A DNA stretch of 64,000 nucleotides from Chishuiella changwenlii. Its GTDB lineage: Bacteria > Bacteroidota > Bacteroidia > Flavobacteriales > Weeksellaceae. The stretch lies in contig NZ_FRBH01000007.1 in assembly GCF_900142565.1 (NCBI RefSeq), positions 186,001 through 250,000 on the forward strand, given 5' to 3'. Positions 8,861-19,143 of the stretch are shown here, piece after piece. How positions within the stretch are numbered: the stretch's first letter is position 1; every line of letters starts with the position of its first letter. The notes under the pieces are model-generated. The model was not told where the DNA came from, searched no databases, and was given only the letters and a program-made list of their open reading frames with translations. The position numbers and the translations under genes are program-made.

Positions 8861-10156
8861 ATGAAAATAGCATTACACTGGAGAATTTTAATAGGGATAA
8901 TTTCAGGGATTATCTTAGGTATTTCATTAAATTATTTTTTTAGAAACGAACCTGATGATAACTTTTTTTACTACATAAAATTTCTTTTTAAATATGTAGG
9001 ATCTGTATTTGTAAAATTACTTAAGATGCTTGTTGTTCCATTGGTAATGGCATCTATTTACATGTCTATTGTTAGCCTAGAGAATATTGCAGAAATAGGA
9101 AAAATAGGGAAAAAGACAATCATGTATTATATGTTAACAACAGCCTTAGCAGTTTTAATGGGAATTGTTGTTGTAAATATTATTCAACCGGGAAATGTTT
9201 CTGTAGAAACTGCAAGTGTTTTAAAGAAAGCAATGAATGTTCCAGATAAGGTATCGAGTGCAGGAGTGGGAGACAAAAGCTCTTTTGAGATTGTTGTTGA
9301 TACTTTAGTAGGAATGATCCCTGATAATCCATTTAATGCTTTGGCAACTACCAATGTACTTCAAGTAATATTCTTCTCTATTTTTATAGCAATTATTGCT
9401 GTAACAATGCGAGAAAAATCTGAACCATTTAATAATTTAATGAAATCTGTTGACGCTTTAATGCAAAAAGGAGTTGTTACAATAATGGGGTTAGCTCCAT
9501 ACTTTTTATTTTTCTTAGTGGGAGGAATTTTTATGCAAATAGGTATAGAAGCTCTACTTCCTTTATTAAAATATGCTTTTACGGTATTACTAGGTTTATT
9601 AGTTCATGGATTTATCATTTTACCATTAGTTGTCTGGATTTTTACAAAAGAGAATCCTTATAAGTATTTACTTAAAATGATGACACCTTTATTAACAGCT
9701 TGGTCAACATCATCATCTGCAGCAACTTTACCTGTTACGATGAAAACTGTAGAGAAAATAGGGGTTAGTCCAAAAATATCAAATTTTGTATTGCCATTAG
9801 GTGCAACAATAAATATGGATGGAACTGCTCTTTATGAATCAGTAGCAGTTATTTTTATTGCTGGTTTATTAGGTGTTCCTTTAGATTTTGGTCAACAAGT
9901 AGTTATTTTTCTTACAGCTTCATTAGCTGCAATGGGAGCAGCTGCAATTCCAGGAGCGGGTTTAGTAACAATGGGAATTGTATTATCTGCGGTTGGTTTG
10001 CCGTTAGAGGCAATAGGTATTATACTTGCTGTTGATGCACTATTAGATCAATTTAGAACAACTATTAATGTATGGGGAGATATCACAGCAGCAATAGTGA
10101 TTAATAAATCAGAAAAGAATAAAGAAGAATTAGAAGAAAGTATTTTAATTGAATAA
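8861..10156 (+). CDS. Dicarboxylate/amino acid:cation symporter (SDF/DAACS family)
   Basis: A 431-residue inner-membrane transporter of the GltP/DctA family, normal length. It has about eight transmembrane helices plus two re-entrant loops. The diagnostic serine-rich hairpin is TAWSTSSSAATLPVTMKT. The substrate/cation motif is GATINMDGTALYESV, and the second hairpin region GAAAIPGAGLVTMGI is followed by DALLDQFRTTINVWGD. These transporters import glutamate, aspartate or C4-dicarboxylates with H+ or Na+. It lies 31 bases after the porin gene and is probably co-transcribed. Which acid is transported cannot be decided from sequence. Confidence 0.93.
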   Translation: MKIALHWRILIGIISGIILGISLNYFFRNEPDDNFFYYIKFLFKYVGSVFVKLLKMLVVPLVMASIYMSIVSLENIAEIGKIGKKTIMYYMLTTALAVLMGIVVVNIIQPGNVSVETASVLKKAMNVPDKVSSAGVGDKSSFEIVVDTLVGMIPDNPFNALATTNVLQVIFFSIFIAIIAVTMREKSEPFNNLMKSVDALMQKGVVTIMGLAPYFLFFLVGGIFMQIGIEALLPLLKYAFTVLLGLLVHGFIILPLVVWIFTKENPYKYLLKMMTPLLTAWSTSSSAATLPVTMKTVEKIGVSPKISNFVLPLGATINMDGTALYESVAVIFIAGLLGVPLDFGQQVVIFLTASLAAMGAAAIPGAGLVTMGIVLSAVGLPLEAIGIILAVDALLDQFRTTINVWGDITAAIVINKSEKNKEELEESILIE

Positions 10157-10166
10157 AACACTACTT

Positions 10167-10457
10167 ATGAAAATACCAAAAATTATAGAAAGATTCATTT
10201 TTGAAAGTATAACAGCCACATTTGTTTATAAAGGACACAAAATGTTTTCTGCTACATATATTAACCCAGAAAATGGTGTTAAAATGAAGCTATTTACTTG
10301 TTATGATGAACAAATAAATAGTCAAACATTTGGAATATCGGTAAATAAATCCATTATTAGTGGTATACCAACTTTTGAAAAATTAATAGAAATAGCTTTT
10401 GAACTTGTAAGAGAAAATAAAAGCTTTTTAGGAAGTAATCAAATCGACTCTATTTAA
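10167..10457 (+). CDS. Hypothetical small protein
   Basis: A 96-residue protein from the ATG at 10167. A TTG at 10149 would overlap the symporter stop region and is less likely. The sequence MKIPKIIERFIFESITATF begins a basic/aromatic N-terminus; there is no signal peptide or transmembrane helix. Acidic and lysine-rich segments suggest a cytoplasmic alpha/beta protein. I do not recognise a family. It starts 10 bases after the symporter stop codon, so it probably belongs to the porin-symporter operon and may be functionally linked to it. A strong bidirectional terminator follows. Confidence 0.62.
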   Translation: MKIPKIIERFIFESITATFVYKGHKMFSATYINPENGVKMKLFTCYDEQINSQTFGISVNKSIISGIPTFEKLIEIAFELVRENKSFLGSNQIDSI

Positions 10458-10464
10458 TTCAAAT

Positions 10465-10492
10465 AAAAAAGGTTGCATTTGCAACCTTTTTT
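10465..10492. terminator. Bidirectional intrinsic terminator
   Basis: Stem GGTTGCA/TGCAACC (10471-10477 with 10480-10486) is flanked by A6 and T6, serving both the porin operon (+) and the S9 peptidase (-). Confidence 0.85.
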
Positions 10493-10504
10493 ATTTAGAA
10501 AAAA

Positions 10505-12934
10505 TTATTTTCCTTTATTCTTTACATATTTTTCTAACCATTGATCTTGTTCCCATAACATATGTAGAACATTTTCTTTGGCAGCATAACCGTGAGATTC
10601 TTTTGGTAAAAGAACAAAACGAGTTGTTGCACCTAAACCTTTAAGGGCGTTAAAATAACGCTCAGATTGCATAGGGAAAGTACCTGTATTGTTATCTGCT
10701 TCACCATGAATTAATAATAATGGTGTTTTCATTTTCTCTGCATTCATAAATGGAGACATTGTATTGTAAACTTCTGGAGCTTCCCAATAGTTACGTTGTT
10801 CCGACTGAAATCCGAATGGAGTTAATGTACGGTTATAAGCTCCTGAACGAGCAATTCCTGCAGCAAATAAATTAGAATGTGTTAATAAGTTAGCTGTCAT
10901 AAAAGCTCCATAAGAATGTCCTCCTACAGCAACACGTCCTCTATCTATAAATCCTAAAGCATCAACAGCATCAATTGCAGCTTTTGCATTTGCAACCAAT
11001 TGTGGTACAAATGTATCATTTGGCTCTTCTTTTCCTTCTCCAATAATTGGGAAAGCAGCATTATCAAGTACAGCATATCCTCTTAACGCCCAAAAAACTG
11101 GACCTCCGTAAGAAGGAGATGTAAATTTATTTTCTGAAGTTGTAACTTGTCCTGCTGTAGCAGCATCTTTAAACTCTCTAGGGTAAGCCCACATTAACAT
11201 TGGTAACTTCTCCTTTTTCGTTTTATCATAATTTGGAGGTAAGTACAATGTTCCAGATAATTCTACTCCATCTGCACGCTTATAAGTAATTAATTCCTTG
11301 TAAACATTATCTAAAGATTCGAACGGATTTTTAGTAAATGTAACTTGTTTTGCTTTTCCTCCTTTTTGGAAAATATTACGAATATATAAATTAGGATAAT
11401 CAGATTTAGATTGAATTTGCTCTAAAACAATACCTTTCTTAGTATCAATAAAACGAACAATAGCTTCTAATTTATCAGATTTCTGAGCTCTCCATAAACG
11501 CGTTACTTTTTGTGTTTTGATATCAAAATCATCAACAAATGGTAAAACACCTTCAGCAGAAATACCTTCACCTGTTAATAATAATTTTCCTTTGTTAAAA
11601 GAAAGAACATTATATCCATAATCATTCATCTCTGTTACAAAAGATCCAGGATCATTGTAGGCATCTTGTGTATTACGACTAAAAAATCTTTTTGCTTCTT
11701 GCGAAGGATTTGAAGGATTAAAAATATAATAACTTTCGTTACGTGTATTATACCAAGAATCTCTTATTAATGCAACATCATTATTTCCCCAAGTTACACC
11801 ACGGTAACGGTCTTTTACTTTTACTAATAATTCTTGTTTCCCTGTAAAAGGAGCTGCTAATTGATATAAAGCATCACGGTATTCTGCAGGTTTGTTTGCG
11901 TCTCCACCATCTAATGCTTCAACCCAATATAATGTAGAAGGTTGATCAGCACGCCAGTATAAACTTCTTTTTCCTAAAATAGTAGAAGAAAATCCTTTAG
12001 GAACAACTTCTTGTAAAGCTTTTTTATCTACTTCTTTTACTAATTTTCCGTTGATATCAAAAACAGTATCTACAGAAGGAAAACTATTATAAGTTACGAT
12101 GTAAGAAAATGGTTTCTGAATTTCGCTTGTTAAAACATATTTTCCATCAGGAGAAACAGAAACATCTGTATACATTGCAGCATCTTTCCATTTTGTTTTT
12201 GTCCCGCTTTCTATGTCAACTTTAACCAATTCTGATAAAGCTAATTGTTCAAAATTAAACTCATCATTTTTATTTTTTAATAAATCTTGATATGTTCTGT
12301 TTTGAGCTTCTTTTCCGTCTGCTACAGAAACTGTAGGACCTGTAGGAATAGCATCTGTTGTATTAATTAATGCTTTTTTAGAAGCAGGAATAACATTCAC
12401 CATTACTTCTTTATCAGAAATCCAACTAAATGGTCTTCCTAAGTTTGCATTTAATTTATCTTCGTAAATCTTTGTAGCGTTTAAAGTTTTTACATCAATA
12501 ATCCATAATTCTACACCTTTTTCAGTTGTATTAGTTACGGCAAATTTTGATTGACTTTTATTCCAAGACTGATTAGAAAAGCGCCCTACAGATGGTAAAC
12601 CTGCAATTGTTTTTTCTTTTGAAGTTTTTAAATCATAAAAAGTAATTTTCTCACTAAAAACTTCACGAGAATTTATATTTGTTACTGGATTAATACGTAA
12701 TCCTGCTAATCTAAATTCTGTTTCAGATAATTCTGCAATTGTTTTGTAGCGACTTCTGTAAGATAAAAAAGAATTCTCAGCCTTACGATCTGTAGAAATC
12801 GATGGTGGCATTTCAGCATCTGCTAATTGTAAAATTTCTTGTGGAGGTTTTTGGTAGGTAACATTTTCTTGTGCATAAAGCGTAGAACCTAATGTCATCG
12901 CTAAAAACACTAAGGAATAAATTATTCTCTTCAT
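10505..12934 (-). CDS. S9-family serine peptidase, glutamyl endopeptidase-like
   Basis: An 809-residue exported peptidase with signal peptide (cleaved after YAQ, residue 22). An N-terminal beta-propeller (roughly residues 100-530) caps a C-terminal alpha/beta-hydrolase domain. The catalytic triad is visible: Ser674 in GGHSYGAF, Asp747 in HGEADNNTG and His781 in KESHGY. The overall size, the LMWAYPREFKD segment and the GEADNN loop resemble the S9D glutamyl endopeptidases known from plants and Bacteroidota, rather than DPP-IV. It should cut peptides in the periplasm or at the surface. Single gene with its own terminator. The Glu specificity is inferred from family resemblance. Confidence 0.88.
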   Translation of the reverse strand: MKRIIYSLVFLAMTLGSTLYAQENVTYQKPPQEILQLADAEMPPSISTDRKAENSFLSYRSRYKTIAELSETEFRLAGLRINPVTNINSREVFSEKITFYDLKTSKEKTIAGLPSVGRFSNQSWNKSQSKFAVTNTTEKGVELWIIDVKTLNATKIYEDKLNANLGRPFSWISDKEVMVNVIPASKKALINTTDAIPTGPTVSVADGKEAQNRTYQDLLKNKNDEFNFEQLALSELVKVDIESGTKTKWKDAAMYTDVSVSPDGKYVLTSEIQKPFSYIVTYNSFPSVDTVFDINGKLVKEVDKKALQEVVPKGFSSTILGKRSLYWRADQPSTLYWVEALDGGDANKPAEYRDALYQLAAPFTGKQELLVKVKDRYRGVTWGNNDVALIRDSWYNTRNESYYIFNPSNPSQEAKRFFSRNTQDAYNDPGSFVTEMNDYGYNVLSFNKGKLLLTGEGISAEGVLPFVDDFDIKTQKVTRLWRAQKSDKLEAIVRFIDTKKGIVLEQIQSKSDYPNLYIRNIFQKGGKAKQVTFTKNPFESLDNVYKELITYKRADGVELSGTLYLPPNYDKTKKEKLPMLMWAYPREFKDAATAGQVTTSENKFTSPSYGGPVFWALRGYAVLDNAAFPIIGEGKEEPNDTFVPQLVANAKAAIDAVDALGFIDRGRVAVGGHSYGAFMTANLLTHSNLFAAGIARSGAYNRTLTPFGFQSEQRNYWEAPEVYNTMSPFMNAEKMKTPLLLIHGEADNNTGTFPMQSERYFNALKGLGATTRFVLLPKESHGYAAKENVLHMLWEQDQWLEKYVKNKGK

Positions 12935-13021
12935 GATGTTTGTTAATTTTTACTAAGATAGGGATTTAGTTATTATTTGAGGTTGCTTAAAACCTAAATT
13001 TGTAGTAAAAATTATAAAAAT

Positions 13022-13060
13022 TCAAAAGCTGTTTTCACAAATTGCGAAAACAGCTTTTTT
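13022..13060. terminator. Terminator-like hairpin between S9 peptidase and metG
   Basis: AAAAGCTGTTTTC pairs with GAAAACAGCTTTT across a short loop, with T-rich ends on both strands. In position it would end metG transcription on the minus strand. Confidence 0.75.
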
Positions 13061-13093
13061 ATAGAGAATATTTTACGTATTATTTAATACAAA

Positions 13094-15130
13094 TTATCCA
13101 ACTTGTACACCATTTGGAGTCTCTGCTTCTGGATTTACAAATGTTAATTTACCATCTGCTTTATCAGCAAATAATAACATTCCGTTAGATTCTATTCCAC
13201 GAATCTTTCTTGGAGCTAGATTAGCTAAAACCATTGCTTGTTTACCAACAATTTCTTCTAAAGTAAAATGTTCTGCGATTCCAGAAACAATTGTACGAAT
13301 ATCCATTCCTGTATCAACTCTTAATTCGAATAATTTATCAGCTTTTTCTACTTTTTTTGCTTCTAAAATTGTTCCGATACGAATGTCCATTTTTTGGAAA
13401 TCATCAAAAGAAATTAATTCTTTTTGTGGTTCTGCATTTGGGTTTGTCATATTATTTTTGACTTTACTGTCGTTTAATTTATTTATTTGATGCTCTATTG
13501 CCTCGTCTTCTATTTTAGCAAAGATTAATGCTGATTCACCTAATTGATGTCCAGTAGGAATATATTCGTCTGTTGACTCTAAATCATTCCAATCCGCTTT
13601 TTCAATATTCATCATTGCTAACATTTTTTCAGAAGCAAACGGAATAAATGGCTCTCCAAATTGTGCTAATGCAGCAGCAATTTGTGTTGCTGTGTACATA
13701 ATTCCTTTTACAGCTTCTGGCTCATCACCTTTTTTCCAAGGTTCTTGTGCTTGTAAGAACTGGTTTCCTAAACGTGCTAAATTCATATACTCTGTTAAAG
13801 CTGCACGGAATTCATATTTCTCAATATGTTCTGCAATGCGTTGAGCGAAGTATTTAATTTGTGTTAGTTCTTCAAACTCGATTGTTTTTTCAGGAACAAT
13901 TCCTTCATAATATTTGTGAGAAAGAACCATTACACGATTAATAAAGTTTCCTAAAATCCCAACTAACTCTGAATTATTTTTTGTTTGAAAATCTTTCCAA
14001 GTAAAATTATTGTCTTTGTTTTCTGGCATATTAGCCGTTAAAACATAGCGTAAAGTATCTTGTTGATTAGGAAATTCTTCTAAATATTCGTGTGCCCATA
14101 CAGCCCAGTTTCTAGAAGTAGATATTTTATCATCTTCTAAATTTAAGAATTCGTTTGCAGGAACATTGTCTGGCATAATGTAATCACCATGAGCTTTCAT
14201 CATTGTAGGGAAAATAATACAATGGAAAACAATGTTATCTTTTCCAATAAAGTGAACTAATTTAGTTTCTTCATTTTGCCAATAATCTTTCCAATTTTTC
14301 CCATTCTTTTCTGCCCATTCTTGTGTAAAAGAGATGTATCCAATTGGTGCATCGAACCAAACATACATTACTTTTCCTTCAGCACCTTCTACAGGAACAG
14401 GAATACCCCAGTTTAAATCACGTGTCATTGCACGAGGTTTTAAACCATCGTCTAACCAAGATTTTACTTGTCCATAAACACTCGATTTCCAATCATTTTT
14501 ATGCCCATCTAAAATCCATTCTTTTAAAAAGTCTTGGTATTGATCTAAAGGTAAATACCAGTTTTTTGTTTCTTTTCTAATAGGTGTATTTCCAGATAAA
14601 GCAGAACGAGGATTAATTAATTCTTCTGGGCTTAAAGTAGATCCACATTTTTCGCATTGATCACCATAAGCATCCGTATTTCCACACTTCGGACATTCTC
14701 CACGTATATAACGATCGGCTAAAAACTCTTTAGCTTCTTCGTCATAAAACTGTTCTGTAACGTCTTCTGTAAATTTATTATTGTTGTATAAAGTTTTAAA
14801 GAAGTCTTGAGAAACTTCTTTATGTTTTGTAGAAGTTGTACGAGAATAAACGTCAAATGTTACGCCAAAGTTTTCTAACGTATTCTTGATATTCTCATGG
14901 TAACGATCTACAATATCTTGTGGTGTAACACCTTCTTTTTTTGCACGTATTGTAATTGGAATTCCGTGTTCATCAGAACCTCCAATAAATGCAACATCTT
15001 TTCCTTTTCTTCTCAGAAAACGAGCATAAATATCCGATGGAATATAAACACCTGCCATGTGACCAATATGTAAAGGTCCATTTGCATAAGGTAAAGCTGC
15101 TGTAATTGTATATCTTTTTGGTTGAAACAT
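13094..15130 (-). CDS. metG: Methionine--tRNA ligase
   Basis: A 678-residue methionyl-tRNA synthetase of the long bacterial form. HIGH is at residues 21-24. The Zn knuckle has Cys146, Cys149, Cys159 and Cys162. The KMSKS-equivalent loop is KISTS (residues 335-339), followed by the anticodon-binding helix bundle. From about residue 575 there is a C-terminal EMAP-like tRNA-binding/dimerisation domain ([11 protein letters not shown] through [17 protein letters not shown]). It charges tRNA-Met and initiator tRNA in the cytoplasm. A perfect TAnnTTTG element lies 20 bases upstream of the ATG. It is a single-gene unit ending at a strong hairpin. Confidence 0.97.
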   Translation of the reverse strand: MFQPKRYTITAALPYANGPLHIGHMAGVYIPSDIYARFLRRKGKDVAFIGGSDEHGIPITIRAKKEGVTPQDIVDRYHENIKNTLENFGVTFDVYSRTTSTKHKEVSQDFFKTLYNNNKFTEDVTEQFYDEEAKEFLADRYIRGECPKCGNTDAYGDQCEKCGSTLSPEELINPRSALSGNTPIRKETKNWYLPLDQYQDFLKEWILDGHKNDWKSSVYGQVKSWLDDGLKPRAMTRDLNWGIPVPVEGAEGKVMYVWFDAPIGYISFTQEWAEKNGKNWKDYWQNEETKLVHFIGKDNIVFHCIIFPTMMKAHGDYIMPDNVPANEFLNLEDDKISTSRNWAVWAHEYLEEFPNQQDTLRYVLTANMPENKDNNFTWKDFQTKNNSELVGILGNFINRVMVLSHKYYEGIVPEKTIEFEELTQIKYFAQRIAEHIEKYEFRAALTEYMNLARLGNQFLQAQEPWKKGDEPEAVKGIMYTATQIAAALAQFGEPFIPFASEKMLAMMNIEKADWNDLESTDEYIPTGHQLGESALIFAKIEDEAIEHQINKLNDSKVKNNMTNPNAEPQKELISFDDFQKMDIRIGTILEAKKVEKADKLFELRVDTGMDIRTIVSGIAEHFTLEEIVGKQAMVLANLAPRKIRGIESNGMLLFADKADGKLTFVNPEAETPNGVQVG

Positions 15131-15150
15131 TTCTTAAAATCTATAAACGA

Positions 15151-15158
15151 CAAAGATA
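15151..15158 (-). promoter_or_regulatory. -7 element for metG
   Basis: TATCTTTG on the minus strand matches TAnnTTTG and lies 20 bases before the metG ATG. Confidence 0.55.
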
Positions 15159-15217
15159 CGATTTGTAGTTTGTTTTGCTTAAACCTTTTTCTTATTTTTA
15201 TAAAGTAATTCTATTTT

Positions 15218-15421
15218 ATGAAAGATCAAGTTGTCGCAACACCAGAAGATTTAGTTTCGGATTCTATAAATAATATCTTTACGTATATTAATTATTTTTT
15301 AGTTGCAGCTTTAGTTGTTTTATTAATTTATATGACAATTAGAGATTTTAAGAAAAAGAAGGCACAAAAACAATTGGATAAAGAGCGAGAAGAATATGCT
15401 AGAAGTGGCGATGAAAATTAA
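15218..15421 (+). CDS. Small single-pass membrane protein
   Basis: A 67-residue protein. Residues 1-20 are polar and acidic, residues 21-43 form one strong transmembrane helix (NYFLVAALVVLLIYMTI), and the C-terminus is a highly charged tail (FKKKKAQKQLDKEREEYAR). The positive-inside rule puts the tail in the cytoplasm. No family is recognised. It starts 87 bases from metG on the opposite strand. The charged helical tail could bind a protein or ribosome partner, but that is speculation. Confidence 0.65.
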   Translation: MKDQVVATPEDLVSDSINNIFTYINYFLVAALVVLLIYMTIRDFKKKKAQKQLDKEREEYARSGDEN

Positions 15422-15544
15422 ATTTTATTTAAATTTTACCAACTTTAGTCATCTAAACGCTAATCTATTCATTTAAGATTTTTTCATTCTTTAAAACTAC
15501 CTTATCTTAGGCGAGAATTAACACATTTAGGAAATCTAACTATT

Positions 15545-16240
15545 ATGAGTTCGTACGAGTATTACAACTTTCCGATTCAGTTAATTAAAGGTTTTTTAGA
15601 CGATTCTAAAAAAGTTTTAATTGATATTTCGCATTATTGCATATACAGAGTCTTTATTGATAATTTTGAAAAATATTCAGGATCTTTCACAGGATACCAA
15701 AAAGCTTGTGATGATTTTGGTATAGAATTTAAGAATGTGGCGGCTGCTTACCAAAACGGAAAAGATTTATACGAAGCAACAATTAGTAAAAGTCCCATGG
15801 TCGGAATGACATCAGAAATGTATTGGGATTACATGACGAATGAGAAAACCGATTTTGAGAAAGTTTTACTATTAGGAGATTTAGCTTTTAAGAGTATTTT
15901 AGGAGCAAAATCGTACATTAAATTAGATAACAAGTATTGGTTTAGTAGAATGAATGGTTCTGCAAAATCAATTACAAAAGAAGAACTTTCACCAAGTTTA
16001 CAGCGTTATCTTAATGAATATCAAACCAAGAAAATTAAAAATAAATTAATTGCAGATTGGGGGCTTTCTTCTTATTCTAGATTTAACAGAGGGTTTTATA
16101 TTAGCTATAAAATGACTTTAGATGATTTGGCTTATCATGCCGAAAAAATAAGAAAATCTACACAAGACAAGAAAATTAAAAACGACGTAAAAACTGCTCA
16201 TGAAAAGGCAATGGAGCGTTTAGCAAAAGAAAATTTATAG
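15545..16240 (+). CDS. Hypothetical cytoplasmic protein
   Basis: A 231-residue protein with no signal peptide or transmembrane helix. It starts MSSYEYYNFPIQLIKGFLDD and is rich in Tyr, Phe and Lys with predicted mostly helical structure. The C-terminal 40 residues (HAEKIRKSTQDKKIKNDVK onward) are strongly basic and likely a coiled coil. I do not recognise a domain. It stands alone between the small membrane protein and a bidirectional terminator. The size and the many aromatic residues recall uncharacterised Flavobacteriia-specific proteins, but no function can be assigned. Confidence 0.68.
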   Translation: MSSYEYYNFPIQLIKGFLDDSKKVLIDISHYCIYRVFIDNFEKYSGSFTGYQKACDDFGIEFKNVAAAYQNGKDLYEATISKSPMVGMTSEMYWDYMTNEKTDFEKVLLLGDLAFKSILGAKSYIKLDNKYWFSRMNGSAKSITKEELSPSLQRYLNEYQTKKIKNKLIADWGLSSYSRFNRGFYISYKMTLDDLAYHAEKIRKSTQDKKIKNDVKTAHEKAMERLAKENL

Positions 16241-16259
16241 AAATCATTCATTTTCAAAA

Positions 16260-16305
16260 TAACATAAAAATATGGACAAAATTTTGTCCCTATTTTTATG
16301 TTATA
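16260..16305. terminator. Bidirectional terminator between convergent genes
   Basis: The palindrome GGACAAAATTTTGTCC sits inside longer complementary arms (ACATAAAAATA / TATTTTTATGT). The A- and T-rich arms allow termination from both sides. Confidence 0.75.
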
Positions 16306-16309
16306 AAGT

Positions 16310-16744
16310 TTAATTCAATTTATATCTAATTCCTAAAAATCCTCTTATATATAAATCTCTATCATCCATTTCATATAGAGGGGTGAATTCTATATTTAAT
16401 GATAAATTTTTAAAATTATCAAATGGTTTTACAGCGACTCCAACAGGAAGTACAAAACCATTAATCTGATTAAAAATCATACCTGCTCCGACATATAAAT
16501 CATACTTATTTTTATTGATGAAATTATAATTTAACACCAATTCTGGAGTAATATTATCGATGTTTGTTCCAGAATAAATTCTTAAATCAGTCCACAATTT
16601 TTCATTAAAATTATAACCAATAGCAAATTTTGAATTTGAACTATTTGTGTAAAATGAAGCTGAAATTTGTGAATAGGTTTTTGTAGATAAAATAAGAATA
16701 GAAAATAATGTAATAAAATTTCTTAAAGTTTTAGTTTTTGACAT
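16310..16744 (-). CDS. Small outer-membrane beta-barrel-like protein
   Basis: A 144-residue protein with a signal peptide (residues 1-26, cleaved near TYSQ). The mature 118 residues show alternating strands with turns (KFAIGYNFNEKLWTDLRIYSG, YDLYVGAGMIFNQ, LYIRGFLGIRYKLN). The protein ends in an amphipathic strand, as in small eight-stranded outer-membrane barrels. No family is assigned. It is a single gene divergent to nothing nearby and separated from pheS by a terminator. Outer-membrane localisation is inferred. Confidence 0.68.
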   Translation of the reverse strand: MSKTKTLRNFITLFSILILSTKTYSQISASFYTNSSNSKFAIGYNFNEKLWTDLRIYSGTNIDNITPELVLNYNFINKNKYDLYVGAGMIFNQINGFVLPVGVAVKPFDNFKNLSLNIEFTPLYEMDDRDLYIRGFLGIRYKLN

Positions 16745-16837
16745 ATATCGTTTAATTTATTATATAATAATATGTCTATTACTTTCATTTATTCGGTTTT
16801 AAGCGGATAGGTTAACTTAGATTTAATATTAATAAAT

Positions 16838-16872
16838 AAAAAAATCTCACTTTATTTAAAGTGAGATTTTTA
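16838..16872. terminator. Terminator of pheS
   Basis: A near-perfect stem AAATCTCACTTTA / TAAAGTGAGATTT with a 2-base loop and flanking A and T runs, on the 3' side of pheS (minus strand). Confidence 0.8.
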
Positions 16873-16893
16873 AAATATAATTTGTGTATTTTT

Positions 16894-17913
16894 TTAGAAT
16901 AATTCTGCTTGAAATTGCTCAATAAAACGTTTATCATTTTCTGTGTATAAACGAATATCACCAATTTGATATAATAATAAAGCAATACGCTCTATCCCCA
17001 TACCAAATGCGTATCCAGAATATTTCTCAGGATCAATATCTACATTTCTTAATACGTTAGGGTCAACCATTCCACATCCCATAATTTCTAACCAACCAGT
17101 TCCTTTGGTCATACGATAGTCTGTTTCAGTTTCTAATCCCCAATATACATCAACTTCTGCAGAAGGCTCTGTAAATGGAAAGTAAGAAGGACGTAAACGG
17201 ATTTCAGATTTCCCAAATAATTCTGTTGTAAAATAACTTAATGTTTGTTTTAAATCTGCAAAAGAAACACCTTCGTCAATATATAAACCTTCTATTTGGT
17301 GAAACATCATATGAGAACGAGATGAGATTGCCTCATTACGGTAAACACGACCAGGAGCTAAGAAACGCATAGGAGGTTTATTGTTCTCCATGTGACGAAT
17401 CTGAACAGATGATGTATGTGTACGTAAAACGATATCTGGATCTTTTTCAATGAAGAAAGTATCTTGCATATCACGAGCAGGGTGATATGTTGGTAAATTT
17501 AAAGCTGTAAAATTATGCCAATCGTCTTCAATTTCTGGACCTTCAGAAACACTAAATCCAATACGATTAAAAATCTCAATAATTCGATTTTTTGTAATAT
17601 TAATCGGATGACGAGAACCTAATGGAAAAGGTTCACCTGGACGAGTTAAATCTAAAGAAGTATCTGTTTTTCCTTCATTAGAAATCTCATTTTTAAGAAC
17701 AGTTGATTTTTCAGTTGCTAATGTTTTTAATTCATTTACAACTTGACCAAATTCTTTTTTTTGTTCGTTTGGAACAGATTTAAACTGAGTGAATAAATCG
17801 GTTAAAATTCCTTTTTTTCCTAAAAATTTAATTCTGAATTCTTCAATTTCAGCAGCATTTGTTGAATGAAAGTTTTTTACTTCCTCAATATATTGTTTGA
17901 TTTGGTCAATCAT
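16894..17913 (-). CDS. pheS: Phenylalanine--tRNA ligase alpha subunit
   Basis: A 339-residue PheS, normal length. The N-terminal coiled-coil arm (about residues 1-85) binds tRNA. The class II catalytic core follows, with motif 2 around [18 protein letters not shown] and motif 3 [16 protein letters not shown], preceded by [15 protein letters not shown]. It pairs with PheT to charge tRNA-Phe; pheT is not in this window, so the two subunit genes are separated, as is common in Bacteroidota. A TAnnTTTG element lies 22 bases upstream of the ATG. A tRNA-Phe gene is present farther on at 55.2 kb. Confidence 0.97.
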   Translation of the reverse strand: MIDQIKQYIEEVKNFHSTNAAEIEEFRIKFLGKKGILTDLFTQFKSVPNEQKKEFGQVVNELKTLATEKSTVLKNEISNEGKTDTSLDLTRPGEPFPLGSRHPINITKNRIIEIFNRIGFSVSEGPEIEDDWHNFTALNLPTYHPARDMQDTFFIEKDPDIVLRTHTSSVQIRHMENNKPPMRFLAPGRVYRNEAISSRSHMMFHQIEGLYIDEGVSFADLKQTLSYFTTELFGKSEIRLRPSYFPFTEPSAEVDVYWGLETETDYRMTKGTGWLEIMGCGMVDPNVLRNVDIDPEKYSGYAFGMGIERIALLLYQIGDIRLYTENDKRFIEQFQAELF

Positions 17914-17935
17914 AATTTTTTGATCAATTTGGATA

Positions 17936-17943
17936 CAAATTTA
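17936..17943 (-). promoter_or_regulatory. -7 element for pheS
   Basis: TAAATTTG on the minus strand matches TAnnTTTG, 22 bases before the ATG. Confidence 0.5.
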
Positions 17944-18010
17944 ACGGATAATCAATTTATAACAAATTATTCGTGAGTTTTTATCTATAAAAGAGTTTAA
18001 TAAATGGCCT

Positions 18011-19075
18011 TTACTTTAATTGTTGATAAAAATAAAGGGTATAATTCGGAAATAAATCGGGGTAAAAAATCTTTCCTAAATCATTTAGTATAATATCTGG
18101 GCGAACAATTCCTTGCTCAAAATAATCATTGGCACCTTTTATATTCATACGTTTATTATAAGCATAAACATTTCCATTTTTAAATGCATCAAACCAAGTA
18201 TAATTAGGATATGAAGCCTTCATCTCAGCTAAAGAATTTGCACTTGTAACGTTAATCCAATAATTAGCAGATTTACCTTTTTTATACACTTCTTCAAACG
18301 TTAGGCTCAAGCTATTTAATCCTGTTTTGTCATTAAAAATATAATTTCCTTTTGCGTCTTCAATTAATTTTGCTTGTAACAAGTCTTTTGTAGGTAAATA
18401 CCAAACATCTCCATACATTGTGTTAACAAGCGTAGATACATTACCTTTTCCTTTCGTTTGAATAATATTTTTTATAGAATCGTATCTATTTTTTACCAAC
18501 TCAAATTGTTGATTGGCTTCATTATTTTTATTAAATAATTTTCCGAAAACTTTTAAATATTCTATTTGTCCCAAAGGATTTTGTTCTTTGTATTCGTCAA
18601 GATATAAAACCTTAATACCGTTTTGTTCTAATTGTTGATGGTATTTTGCTAAAACAGGGTTGGAGTTCGCAATAATTAGTTGAGGTTTATTTTTTAAAAT
18701 TGTCTCAGTAAATAATTCGTTCGAGTTTCCAATTTCTAGAATCGTCTTATTTTTAATTCCTTGATCTATTTTAGGATTATACATAAAACTGGCATCTGTT
18801 ACACCTTTTATTAAGTTGAATTCTCCTAACTCTGTTAAAAATGAAACAGCAGAAGAGGTTTCTACCATCACGCTTTTTATAGGAAGTTCTTCTTTCTTGA
18901 AAGAAATTGTATTTCCAGATGATTTTATCGTAAGTGTTTGCTCATTTTCTTCAATCGAAATATTTTTTGAAAATTGAAAAGAATTGGGATTTTCAATGGT
19001 TTTATTTTCCGAAGATTGTTTACAATTAAATATTAGGAGGAGAAAAAGAAGACTTAGAACACTATTTTTTATCAT
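18011..19075 (-). CDS. ABC transporter substrate-binding lipoprotein (cluster 8, BtuF/FhuD type)
   Basis: A 354-residue lipoprotein: the lipobox ends in IFNC with Cys18. It has the bilobal type III binding-protein fold with a long rigid helix in the middle. Visible landmarks are the start of the first lobe VETSSAVSFLTELGEFNLIKG, the second-lobe start VLYLDEYKEQNPLGQIEY, and a terminal RPDIILNDLGKIFYPDLF. The family binds cobalamin, heme or ferric siderophores and delivers them to an ABC importer. No permease or ATPase gene is adjacent, so it must use components encoded elsewhere. The ligand is not predictable from sequence. Confidence 0.85.
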   Translation of the reverse strand: MIKNSVLSLLFLLLIFNCKQSSENKTIENPNSFQFSKNISIEENEQTLTIKSSGNTISFKKEELPIKSVMVETSSAVSFLTELGEFNLIKGVTDASFMYNPKIDQGIKNKTILEIGNSNELFTETILKNKPQLIIANSNPVLAKYHQQLEQNGIKVLYLDEYKEQNPLGQIEYLKVFGKLFNKNNEANQQFELVKNRYDSIKNIIQTKGKGNVSTLVNTMYGDVWYLPTKDLLQAKLIEDAKGNYIFNDKTGLNSLSLTFEEVYKKGKSANYWINVTSANSLAEMKASYPNYTWFDAFKNGNVYAYNKRMNIKGANDYFEQGIVRPDIILNDLGKIFYPDLFPNYTLYFYQQLK

Positions 19076-19143
19076 TTTTTTGAATTGATTAATTAAACTG
19101 CAAGATATGAATTTTAGAAAAATTGCTAAAAATAATAATCTAG

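Noticed and set aside
10149-10166. TTG start for the hypothetical protein downstream of the symporter
   Set aside because: It lies inside the symporter coding end; an ATG is available 18 bases later.
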